8,416 nucleotides of DNA from Sulfurimonas sp. (GCA_021107375.1 JAIOSY010000108.1:1-8416); one strand, 5' to 3'. Counted from the first letter of the stretch, positions 1-6,428 are shown. Translations and numbers: made by a program. Notes: generated from the letters alone by a model not told the origin.

Positions 1-1123
1 CATTTAAATCTTCTGTTTTTTCATCTATTTTATGTTCAAGGTTTTCATTTAAATCTTTTAACTCAGCAGTTTTATTTTTAACCTCTTGTTGAAGTTCTTT
101 TTTATGATTTAAATTTTTATATATAAAATAAAATAGTAATAAAAGACCAAAAAAGACTAAAGCATTAGCTATCTTATAATTTTTTAAAATATTATAAATA
201 TTATCATTATTTGTATATGAAACTATATATGCAACGGTTTTTTTATCTTTAACATTTTTTATCGGTAAAAAAGCTAAAACTTTTTCAGTCTCATCAAAAG
301 AGGTATATAAAGCAAAAGGTTTATCTTTGTCTATATTCTCATCTATTTGCTTTTTTAATTTAGGAATAATATATTGTTCATATTTTCTCATTGTATCCAT
401 ATTGCTATGCTTAGTCATAGTAAATAAATAATCACTATGTTCAATACTATTTATATATTTATTTACTATACCTTCTATTTCCCATAACTTTACATTAAAA
501 ACATCTTTTTTTACTAAAAAATGGGAATAAACTCTATCTACATTTAAAAGTTTCTCTTGCAAGGCAAAAGAGGATAAAGAGACTTCTATTGCACCTAAAT
601 AATTGTCTTGATTATCATAATAAGGAAATACATATCTAAATGCATGAGTGGTTCTGCCCTGTTCAAACCCCTCTATCTCTTTTTGTGTTGCATTAACATA
701 CTCAACTGTGTATCTAATACCTGTTAAATCATCACCATACTTACTAAATTTATGCATTCTTAAAAAAGAGTAATTATCAGGAAAAATAAATTGAAATTGT
801 AAGATTCCTCTAAATTGCAATCTTTTATACATTGGTAATAATACTTTATATAATTCTTCTCTTAAATTATCTCTTTGTTTATCATCTGCATTCTTAGCCT
901 TTGAAAAAATAGTTATTACTTTTTCATTTAAAGTTATATTACTCCTAATACTTTTGGCATCTGTAAGAAAATAATTTTTAGTCAATGAGTAATGAATTTT
1001 TAAGTCTGATATTTGTTTGTTTAACGCTAAGTCAATTCTTTGACTTTTACTCTGAGTATTGATATAAAAAAACACTCCATATACAAATAAAAAAACTGAT
1101 ATTAATATTATTTTTAATTTCAT
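1..1123 (-). CDS. Membrane-bound Cache-domain sensor (histidine kinase or diguanylate cyclase type), 3' end missing
   Basis: Partial signal-transduction protein; about 374 residues are visible and the output domain lies beyond base 1. Seen: start ATG at 1123, an N-terminal membrane helix at about residues 4-23, a large extracytoplasmic segment to about 314, a second helix at about 316-335, then a charged heptad-like coiled coil (AELKDLNENLE) to the window edge. The outer segment carries SFLRMHK, then KYGDDL and GFEQGR..HAFRYVFP (about residues 118-167), which match my memory of the double-Cache family dCache_3. Such domains bind small ligands in the periplasm. The coiled coil is typical of the linker before a histidine kinase or GGDEF domain in Campylobacterota, but which follows cannot be seen. 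The start lies 6 nt after the stop of the upstream flavoprotein gene, so the two are probably co-transcribed; the ribosome site is weak. Sensor role confident, output type unknown. Confidence 0.8.
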   Translation of the reverse strand, partial: MKLKIILISVFLFVYGVFFYINTQSKSQRIDLALNKQISDLKIHYSLTKNYFLTDAKSIRSNITLNEKVITIFSKAKNADDKQRDNLREELYKVLLPMYKRLQFRGILQFQFIFPDNYSFLRMHKFSKYGDDLTGIRYTVEYVNATQKEIEGFEQGRTTHAFRYVFPYYDNQDNYLGAIEVSLSSFALQEKLLNVDRVYSHFLVKKDVFNVKLWEIEGIVNKYINSIEHSDYLFTMTKHSNMDTMRKYEQYIIPKLKKQIDENIDKDKPFALYTSFDETEKVLAFLPIKNVKDKKTVAYIVSYTNNDNIYNILKNYKIANALVFFGLLLLFYFIYKNLNHKKELQQEVKNKTAELKDLNENLEHKIDEKTEDLN

Positions 1124-1129
1124 ATCTGA

Positions 1130-2608
1130 TTACTTATTTGGTGTCCAGCTTTTAAACTTAACATACTGAGGAAAGGCTTCTGCTTTAAATATAGATTTAT
1201 CTAATAAAATCCTAATACACTCTTGAATCCCTTCTGTCATACTTGGATGGGGATGAACTGTTTTCATAATATCACTAAGAGTTACATCATGATCCATTAA
1301 AGTTGCTATATACATGATAGATGCTGCTGACTGTGGTCCAGCTGCTCTTATCCCAAGAACACGAGGATTTTCATCATCACTTACTATCATCTTAAAAAAT
1401 CCATCTGTATCACGCATAGCAATTGCACGAGAAACAAGAGCATGTTTATAAACAACAACTTTATAAGCAATATTTTCTTTTTGACACTCTTTTTCATTTA
1501 AACCTATTGCTGAAATCTCAGGATTAAAAAACATAATTGTTGACATATTTCTATATCTTAGAGGGAATTTTATCTTATCTTTTATAGCTTTTGCAGCGAA
1601 TCTCCCCTCCATCTCAGCAACATTTACAAGGGCATTATGTCCAGATATATCTCCTGCTGCATAGATATTATGATCAACCTTACACTGCTCATTAGTACAT
1701 AAAAGACCTCTATCAGTTATAGTAATACCTACATTTTCAAGTCCTAATTTTTTAAAAGTAGGTACTCTACCAATAGATACTAAGATAGTTTCAACACTTA
1801 TAACTTCTGTATGCCCATCTTTATAATCAAGAGTTACATCAATGTATTTTTCATATTTTTTAATACCTCTAAGAGATGCTGTGTGATGGATGTTTACACC
1901 AATATTTTCCAACATTTTACTTGCATAATCACTTACATCATCATCTTCAAAAGGGATGACTCTATCTTGAGAATCAAGCAAATGTACTTTTGTTTGTCCA
2001 AACTCTGCAAAAATTGTTGCAAACTCACAACCAACTACACCAGCACCAATTATCAAGATATCTCTAGGGAATTTTTTTAGATTTAGTACATGGTCTGATG
2101 ATATAATTCTCTCTCCATCAAGCTCAAACGAAGGGTGCTTTCTAGGATGAGAACCACTTGCAATAATAAAATCTTTAGCCTCAATCTCTACTCTTTCACC
2201 ATCATATTTTGTAACGATGACAGTTTTATCACTTGAAAATTTACCCCAACCCTCAAAAAGAGTTAAACTTTTATTACTATCCTCTTTTTTAGAAAACATC
2301 TCAATCTGTGAACGAATTTGATACTCTTTTTCTCGAACTGCAGAAAAAACATTATCACGAATTTTTTCATAATCAACACTAATACTAGATGCACGATAAC
2401 CACGATCAACTCTATTTGCAATTGCAAAATCTTTAGAAAGTTCCCACATAGTTTTAGAACTTAAGGCCCCATCATGTATACCAGCACCACCAACATGATT
2501 ACCTTCAATAATACAAACATGATTATTAAAGTCATAAGACCTCATAGCTGCTGCAAAACCAGCAGGACCACAACCAATTATACATACATCAAATTTTAAT
2601 TTTTCCAT
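1130..2608 (-). CDS. Dihydrolipoamide dehydrogenase-like FAD/NAD(P) flavoprotein lacking the redox cysteines
   Basis: A 492-residue cytoplasmic protein of the class I pyridine nucleotide-disulfide oxidoreductase family (Lpd, glutathione reductase, SthA). Seen: FAD dinucleotide fold GCGPAG (residues 12-17), NAD fold GAGVVG (188-193) with an acidic residue D212 at the end of the next strand, which favours NADH, YAAGD (316-320) for FAD, and the C-terminal dimer domain ending in HPHPSMTE (452-459), retaining the His454/Glu459 pair that acts as base in Lpd. Odd: where Lpd has GGTCLNVGCIPSK, this protein reads GGAGIHDGALSSK (40-52), so both cysteines are replaced (Gly43, Ala48) while the surrounding frame is kept. 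It therefore should not reduce lipoamide or a disulfide by the usual mechanism; a transhydrogenase, diaphorase or quinone/metal reductase role is possible. No E2 or other ketoacid dehydrogenase genes are nearby. No clear Shine-Dalgarno precedes the ATG. Family certain, substrate unknown; automatic naming as lpdA would mislead. Confidence 0.9.
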   Translation of the reverse strand: MEKLKFDVCIIGCGPAGFAAAMRSYDFNNHVCIIEGNHVGGAGIHDGALSSKTMWELSKDFAIANRVDRGYRASSISVDYEKIRDNVFSAVREKEYQIRSQIEMFSKKEDSNKSLTLFEGWGKFSSDKTVIVTKYDGERVEIEAKDFIIASGSHPRKHPSFELDGERIISSDHVLNLKKFPRDILIIGAGVVGCEFATIFAEFGQTKVHLLDSQDRVIPFEDDDVSDYASKMLENIGVNIHHTASLRGIKKYEKYIDVTLDYKDGHTEVISVETILVSIGRVPTFKKLGLENVGITITDRGLLCTNEQCKVDHNIYAAGDISGHNALVNVAEMEGRFAAKAIKDKIKFPLRYRNMSTIMFFNPEISAIGLNEKECQKENIAYKVVVYKHALVSRAIAMRDTDGFFKMIVSDDENPRVLGIRAAGPQSAASIMYIATLMDHDVTLSDIMKTVHPHPSMTEGIQECIRILLDKSIFKAEAFPQYVKFKSWTPNK

Positions 2609-2614
2609 AAAATT

Positions 2615-2620
2615 ATTTTA
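2615..2620 (-). promoter_or_regulatory. Candidate -10 box TAAAAT for the Lpd-like gene
   Basis: TGTAAAAT is read on the minus strand and the hexamer ends 6 nt before the ATG at 2608, which would place transcription start at or next to the start codon (leaderless). An alternative -10, CATAAT at 2657-2662, would give a leader of roughly 40 nt, but that leader has no Shine-Dalgarno close to the ATG. No convincing -35 for either. Confidence 0.3.
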
Positions 2621-2660
2621 CAACAATTGACCTAAAACAACTATATTTTTTATTAGATTA

Positions 2661-2669
2661 TGCTAAAAT
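2661..2669 (+). promoter_or_regulatory. Extended -10 promoter TGCTAAAAT for the four-helix membrane protein
   Basis: TG-C-TAAAAT fits an extended -10 element, the usual strong signal in Campylobacterota where -35 boxes are poorly conserved. The predicted start is near 2676, at the beginning of a ten-A run. It overlaps a possible minus-strand CATAAT box at 2657-2662, so the two divergent genes may share or compete for this site. Confidence 0.45.
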
Positions 2670-2675
2670 TCGCTC

Positions 2676-2685
2676 AAAAAAAAAA
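2676..2685 (+). repeat. Homopolymer tract of ten A
   Basis: Ten consecutive A residues lie between the extended -10 box and the coding region of the membrane protein and run straight into GG, giving an AAAAAGG ribosome-binding-like sequence. Tracts of this length are prone to replication slippage and RNA-polymerase stuttering. Here the tract probably sits in the 5' leader rather than in the reading frame. Confidence 0.9.
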
Positions 2686-2691
2686 GGCTCT

Positions 2692-3111
2692 ATCATCACT
2701 TACACTTTAATTCACACAATTCATATCTTTTCAGTTTTTATCTATGGTGGTTTTCTATTTGTAGATAATTTATTTCTTTCAAAAATGAAACAAACACTAA
2801 ATGAAGAGGAGGCGACTAAAGCAAGAGAAGCTATTATGATGCATGTAAGAAAAGTTGTTCCTTATGCTCTAATGGTTGCAGTTGCTAGTGGTTTATTTAT
2901 GATTACTCAAGTTTTTGGTGAAATTACTGAAGAGGGAATGAGTCATTTTCAAATTTTACTTAGTATAAAAGCATTTTTTGCTTCATGGCTAGGGATTAGA
3001 GGTATAAATCAAAAGTTATTTAAAATAAATCCTTTTGTATTTACAAGCCATCTTTTCCCATTTATTCTTGTAGTTATAATTATTTTACTTTCTCAGTTAA
3101 TGTACCTATAA
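2692..3111 (+). CDS. Four-helix inner-membrane protein, CopD/HemJ-like in outline, with non-canonical start
   Basis: The first in-frame ATG is at 2785 (108 residues), but the frame is open upstream and encodes a convincing membrane helix, TLIHTIHIFSVFIYGGFLFV, which would be lost from that start. No ATG, GTG or TTG lies in frame between the upstream stop at 2608-2610 and 2785. The AAAAAGG at 2681-2687 is correctly spaced from two ATC codons (2692, 2695), so a near-cognate AUC start giving about 139 residues is my best placement. Three further helices follow: VVPYALMVAVASGLFMI, a Lys-containing helix around LLSIKAFFASWLGI, and the C-terminal LFPFILVVIIILLSQL. Length, helix count and the His residues in helix 1 recall the CopD/HemJ type of small heme- or copper-related membrane proteins, but the Trp and Arg positions of HemJ are not evident. 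It converges with hemC. Real gene fairly sure; start and function uncertain. Confidence 0.7.
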   Translation: MITYTLIHTIHIFSVFIYGGFLFVDNLFLSKMKQTLNEEEATKAREAIMMHVRKVVPYALMVAVASGLFMITQVFGEITEEGMSHFQILLSIKAFFASWLGIRGINQKLFKINPFVFTSHLFPFILVVIIILLSQLMYL

Positions 3112-4065
3112 TCTTTGTGGCATCTCTTCTTTAAAAGCAATTTCCTCTGCTTTTTTTAAGATTTTCATAGCCCCATCTAAAATAAAATCTTGGGCTAGTT
3201 GTGAACCTAACTCATCACAATGAGAAATCAAGGCAGATGCTCTTTTATACATAACATGTGAACCATCAGGATAACCTATCATAGCTTCAATGTTAATCAC
3301 ATCTTCATCAATTGTTGAGTTACAAGCAACGGGAGCTGAACACCCTGCTCCTATTTTAGATATAAAAGCTCTTTCAATCATAGTACAATCAAATGTTGGT
3401 TTATCATTAAGTGTCATCGCTACTTCTCTAATAAAATCATTATCAGAAACTATCTCGATACCTAAGGCAGCTTGACCCATTGGTGGTATCATACTGTTAA
3501 GATCTAGTTTATCTGTAAAAGGAATATCTTTTAATAAATCTAATCTATGAAGACCAATCCAAGCTAAAATAATTGCATCATACTGCCCCTCAGATAATTT
3601 TCTAAGTCTAGTATTTACATTTCCTCTTAAATCTTTAACTACCAAATCAGGTCTCTTTTTAAGCAGTTGCATTCGTCTTCTTAGACTTGTAGTACCAACT
3701 ACAGCACCTTGTGGTAAATCTTCTAAAGTTTCATATTTGTGGGATAAAAAAACATCACTTTGGTCTTGTCTTTGAGTAATTGCAACTAACTCTAAACCGT
3801 CAGGGATATAGGTGGGAACATCTTTCAAACTATGAACTGCCAAATCAGCTTCTCCAGCTAACATCGCATCTTCAAGCTCTTTTGTAAAGTGACCTTTACC
3901 TCCGATGAGAGCTAAAGGCTTATCTAAAACTTTATCACCATTACTTACAATTTTATTTAACTCAACTGTAACATCTGGATAAGATGCTTCGATTCTATTT
4001 TTTACATGATACGCTTGCCATAGTGCTAAATCACTAACTCTTGTTGCAATTATTATTTTTTTCAT
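3106..4065 (-). CDS. hemC: Porphobilinogen deaminase (hydroxymethylbilane synthase)
   Basis: Cytoplasmic enzyme that joins four porphobilinogen units into hydroxymethylbilane for heme and siroheme. Starting at the ATG at 4065 gives 319 residues, normal for the family; a TTG two codons upstream also fits the frame, but AAAGAGA is better spaced for the ATG. Seen: N-terminal ATRVSDLALWQ (family TRxSxLALWQ), AVHSLKDVPT with catalytic Asp82, TTSLRRRMQLLKKRPDL and DLRGNVNTRLRKL (substrate and cofactor binding arginines), and GAGCSAPVA with Cys242, which carries the dipyrromethane cofactor. All key residues are present. The second position of the usual RGS motif is Val, a minor deviation. It sits behind the small Lys/Ala-rich gene in the same direction and its stop TAG is immediately next to the stop of the converging membrane-protein gene, leaving no room for a terminator. 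No other hem genes are adjacent. Confidence 0.97.
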   Translation of the reverse strand: MKKIIIATRVSDLALWQAYHVKNRIEASYPDVTVELNKIVSNGDKVLDKPLALIGGKGHFTKELEDAMLAGEADLAVHSLKDVPTYIPDGLELVAITQRQDQSDVFLSHKYETLEDLPQGAVVGTTSLRRRMQLLKKRPDLVVKDLRGNVNTRLRKLSEGQYDAIILAWIGLHRLDLLKDIPFTDKLDLNSMIPPMGQAALGIEIVSDNDFIREVAMTLNDKPTFDCTMIERAFISKIGAGCSAPVACNSTIDEDVINIEAMIGYPDGSHVMYKRASALISHCDELGSQLAQDFILDGAMKILKKAEEIAFKEEMPQRL

Positions 4066-4096
4066 ACACAATCTCTTTTTTTTATTTTAAGAGAAG

Positions 4097-4102
4097 TGTA
4101 TA
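4097..4102 (-). promoter_or_regulatory. Possible -10 box TATACA for hemC
   Basis: Read on the minus strand, ATACTATACACTTC lies in the 47-nt gap between the Lys/Ala-rich gene and hemC and would give a leader of about 25 nt containing AAAGAGA. A second candidate, TAAAAT, is at 4084-4089. The gap shows no terminator hairpin, so read-through from the upstream gene is equally possible. Confidence 0.3.
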
Positions 4103-4112
4103 GTATTTATGC

Positions 4113-4322
4113 TTAAGAGTCTTTTTTTGAAGCTCTATTTGCTTTTTTCTTTTTAGCTATTTTTTTCTCTTTTGCTTTTTTATCTAACTTCGCTTGAAGT
4201 TTTAATTTTGCTTCTTTCACTGCTTTTTTAGCTTTCACCGCTTTTTTATGTGCTCTATGTTTTGCTAATTTTTTAGCTAGTTGTTTTGCTACTTTTAACT
4301 CTTTTGCTGCTGCTTTTGCCAT
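4113..4322 (-). CDS. Small Lys/Ala-rich, histone-tail-like basic protein
   Basis: A 69-residue protein with 27 Lys and 17 Ala, plus scattered Arg and His and very few acidic residues. Nearly all of it should form a long cationic helix built from repeated short units such as AKKLAK, KAKKAV and AKLKLQAKLDKK. I chose the ATG at 4322 because AAAAAAGGA lies 8 nt upstream; a longer frame from a TTG at 4349 would put this ribosome site inside the gene. Composition resembles histone H1-like or AlgP-type tails and the C-terminal extensions of some HU proteins, so DNA or RNA binding is a reasonable guess, but no family motif is present and low-complexity composition alone does not prove it. It has its own promoter (TATACT at 4351-4356) and precedes hemC. 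Ribosome association or nucleoid binding are alternatives. Gene likely real; function unknown. Confidence 0.7.
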   Translation of the reverse strand: MAKAAAKELKVAKQLAKKLAKHRAHKKAVKAKKAVKEAKLKLQAKLDKKAKEKKIAKKKKANRASKKDS

Positions 4323-4350
4323 TTTTAATTCCTTTTTTAATTTAAACAAA

Positions 4351-4356
4351 AGTATA
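4351..4356 (-). promoter_or_regulatory. -10 box TATACT for the Lys/Ala-rich gene
   Basis: GGTTATACTTTTG on the minus strand gives a near-consensus -10 with a predicted start around 4344 and a leader of about 22 nt containing the AAGGA ribosome site. No clear -35. The rest of the gap 4357-4457 holds no gene; it is AT-rich and shows no convincing terminator for the gene ending at 4458. Confidence 0.5.
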
Positions 4357-4457
4357 ACCGTTAAATATTTAGAAATTTATGAAACTAATAAAATTATCAT
4401 AAAAATAACTTTTTATGCAGCATTTTGACATACTTTGAGACCTAAAATTAATTATCT

Positions 4458-4664
4458 CTAAGATTTAGTGATATTTTTAGATATAAACTCAGATAACTCA
4501 GTAAGTGCTAAATAAGTTGGTGTTCCAACTTCATTACTTAACAACCCAACTCTTCTTTTTATATACCCATAACCCTCTCTGTTAAGAGAGTTTATTTTAG
4601 GATTACTCTTTGCTACAGCTTTTCGTTTTTTATGTGCCTCATATATTTTAGCAAATTTTGTCAT
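4458..4664 (-). CDS. Small basic protein of unknown function, last gene of the CoADR-like operon
   Basis: A 68-residue protein that I do not recognise. Seen: a basic first third (AHKKRKAVAKSNPK), a central GYGYIKRRVGLL segment, then GTPTYLALTELSEFI and a Lys/Ser end. There is no Cys, signal peptide or membrane segment, so it is probably cytoplasmic. Its ATG begins on the base after the TAG stop of the flavoprotein gene (TAGATG), and the sequence just upstream has no AGGAG-like site, so translation is probably coupled to the flavoprotein. That argues for a linked job, for example a subunit or regulator of the enzyme, but this is inference. A nucleic-acid-binding role is possible from the charge. 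Confidence 0.65.
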   Translation of the reverse strand: MTKFAKIYEAHKKRKAVAKSNPKINSLNREGYGYIKRRVGLLSNEVGTPTYLALTELSEFISKNITKS

Positions 4665-6041
4665 CTATTTTTGTCTTTGCTCTATCTGTTTTATTGCCTT
4701 AATAGCTGCCATAACTATAGGATAATTTGTAGGAGCAGCTGTAAGCATAGGATGAGTGGCTACTTGCATCGATCTAGCTTTATAAACACTCAAACCTGTT
4801 TCAATCATTAAACCTATGATATTTATCATCTCTCCAGTTTCACTACCACCAACAATCTGTCCACCTAAAATTTGACCACCATTTCTTGTTACTATTAATT
4901 TTACAAACTGTTTTTGAGCATCAGGAATAGAAGCTGGATGACGATTCATCCCACTAAAACTACCAATCACAACATCAACTCCAGCTTCTTGTGCTTCATC
5001 CTCTGATACACCAACAGATGAAAAAGCAATATCTCCAATCATAGTTGAAAAAATTGCGATTGTTCCAGTAAAACCTTTTATATATTTCAACCCATAAAGA
5101 GAACTTCCTGCAACTCTACCCTCTGCTGATGAAGTTGAAGCAAGCATCACTTTCGATGGAACTTTTGTAAGAAAAGTTCGTCTAGCACTACAATCCCCAA
5201 CAGCAAAGATATCATGATTTTCTGTACGCATATACTCATCAACCCAGATACCACCATAATGACCAAGCGAGACTCCAACTTTTTGAGCTAATTCTGTATT
5301 TGGTTTATATCCAGTTGCTAAAATTACAACATCAGCATCTATAACAATACCACTTTTAAGTTTTACTCCATTAACAATATTATCACCATTATTATCAATA
5401 ACTTCAACTACTCTGTCACTACCTATAAAAACAACACCTTTACTAACTAAAATCTCTTCAGCCTGAGCTGCTATTTCAGAATCAAAAGAACCTTTTAGTA
5501 TATGTTTACTTCCACCGACTATAGTTACATTTTTACCAGATGTTGCCAACTCAACAGCCATCTCAACACCAATAAAACCAGTACCCACAACCACAACATT
5601 TTGTTTATCTTCGAGATAATTTTTAGCCTTATCAATTATCTCTTTATTTTTAGCTATCGTAAAAACACCATCTAAAACAAGAGCATGTCTAAGTGAATCA
5701 TGAATAAAAGGCTTAGAACCTGTTGCAAATATAAGCTTATCAAAAGAGATTGCACTAGCCGTTGTATATGCAACTTTAGTATTAATATCCAAATCTAATA
5801 CTTTTGCAACCATAGAGGATATACCCATATCTACTCTTGCTCCACAAGGAACTATATTTTTATCTGTACTACCAAGAGTTTCACCAAAAACATATGGAAT
5901 CGCACACGGAACAAGCTGCTCCTCAAACTCACGAACCACAAGAATCTTTTTCTCTGGATAATTCATCCTTGCAGTAACTGCACTTACCCCACCAGCAGGT
6001 CCATCACCAACAATTAAAATATCACAATTAACTTTTTCCAT
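4665..6041 (-). CDS. CoA-disulfide reductase/NADH oxidase-like FAD-dependent oxidoreductase
   Basis: A 458-residue cytoplasmic flavoprotein of the single-cysteine branch of the pyridine nucleotide-disulfide reductases (CoA disulfide reductase, NADH oxidase/peroxidase, persulfide reductase). Seen: FAD fold GDGPAG (residues 12-17), LVPCAIPYVFG with Cys46 at the place where CoADR/Nox enzymes have their redox-active Cys (C-G-x-P-Y-Y in CoADR; here C-A-I-P-Y-V), ATG at 106-108, NAD(P) fold GTGFIG (153-158), ATGYKPNTEL (242-251), FAVGD (279-283) and a C-terminal dimerisation domain. The length is normal and there is no C-terminal rhodanese fusion. The strand after the NAD(P) motif ends in Gly176-Gly177 where NADH-specific enzymes usually have an acidic residue. 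AGGAGA lies 7 nt before the ATG, a strong ribosome site. Likely substrates are CoA disulfide, CoA persulfide, polysulfide or oxygen; the sequence does not decide. Confidence 0.88.
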   Translation of the reverse strand: MEKVNCDILIVGDGPAGGVSAVTARMNYPEKKILVVREFEEQLVPCAIPYVFGETLGSTDKNIVPCGARVDMGISSMVAKVLDLDINTKVAYTTASAISFDKLIFATGSKPFIHDSLRHALVLDGVFTIAKNKEIIDKAKNYLEDKQNVVVVGTGFIGVEMAVELATSGKNVTIVGGSKHILKGSFDSEIAAQAEEILVSKGVVFIGSDRVVEVIDNNGDNIVNGVKLKSGIVIDADVVILATGYKPNTELAQKVGVSLGHYGGIWVDEYMRTENHDIFAVGDCSARRTFLTKVPSKVMLASTSSAEGRVAGSSLYGLKYIKGFTGTIAIFSTMIGDIAFSSVGVSEDEAQEAGVDVVIGSFSGMNRHPASIPDAQKQFVKLIVTRNGGQILGGQIVGGSETGEMINIIGLMIETGLSVYKARSMQVATHPMLTAAPTNYPIVMAAIKAIKQIEQRQK

Positions 6042-6056
6042 ATACTTCTCCTTTTT

Positions 6057-6428
6057 TTAATTCCAATCATCATATTTAGAATTAACATGCTTATCTTTTT
6101 TATATCGTTTAGCATTTTTATTCTTATCTAGTTGATTTGAACTGTAAATAATTTCATCTTTTATATCTTGAATCTCTTTTTGGGAGTCCTTATAAGATAC
6201 TATTTTTTTAACTAAATTTTGTAAATCCTTCAATTCACCCTTATATAAATCAATCTCATCTATTCTGTTTAAAAGTTTAAGTGCATTTTCTAGTTTTTTA
6301 TTAAAACCTTTTTTAGATAATCCAGGAGTATTCATCAAATAAGAGATAATACTTTTATGAAATCGCTCCAAGGCTCTAATATATCTAAGTCTATTTGAAC
6401 TATCTATAATTTTTTGAGAAGCTGCCAT
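6057..6428 (-). CDS. Small helical protein of unknown function, first gene of the CoADR-like operon
   Basis: A 123-residue protein that I do not recognise. I start it at the ATG at 6428 because AGGA lies 5 nt upstream; a TTG at 6458 extends the frame but falls inside the promoter. Seen: an N-terminal SNRLRYIRALERFHKSI helix, a middle of Leu/Ile/Lys-rich helices with coiled-coil character (LENALKLLNRIDEIDLYKGEL, LQNLVKKIV), then a charged, probably disordered tail ending in KYDDWN. No Cys, no signal peptide and no membrane helix. It ends 15 nt before the CoADR-like ATG, the gap being essentially that gene's ribosome site, so the two are co-transcribed. A scaffold, partner or antagonist of the enzyme is possible, but nothing in the sequence names a function. 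Confidence 0.75.
   Translation of the reverse strand: MAASQKIIDSSNRLRYIRALERFHKSIISYLMNTPGLSKKGFNKKLENALKLLNRIDEIDLYKGELKDLQNLVKKIVSYKDSQKEIQDIKDEIIYSSNQLDKNKNAKRYKKDKHVNSKYDDWN

Noticed and set aside
1811..2080. 89-codon plus-strand open frame
   Set aside because: Lies wholly antisense inside the Lpd-like gene, whose protein is clearly conserved; the frame's product is low-complexity Ile/Phe/Cys-rich and has no motif.
2660..2710. ATG at 2660 as start of the four-helix protein
   Set aside because: It reads in a different frame and ends at TAA 2708-2710 after 16 codons; it also overlaps the -10 box. Retained only as part of the slippage hypothesis.
3290..3475. 61-codon plus-strand open frame
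   Set aside because: Antisense to the conserved C-terminal part of hemC; no ribosome site or motif.
4066..4071. TTG start two codons upstream for hemC
   Set aside because: AAAGAGA is too close to the TTG and well spaced from the ATG at 4065, and the ATG start gives the usual N-terminus.
4323..4349. TTG-start extension of the Lys/Ala-rich gene
   Set aside because: The AAGGA ribosome site lies inside the extension, 8 nt before the ATG at 4322.
4405..4435. TATG...CATA and ATGCTGCAT palindromes after the 68-residue gene as a terminator
   Set aside because: Stems of four pairs with a one-base loop are too small and no U tract follows at the right place.
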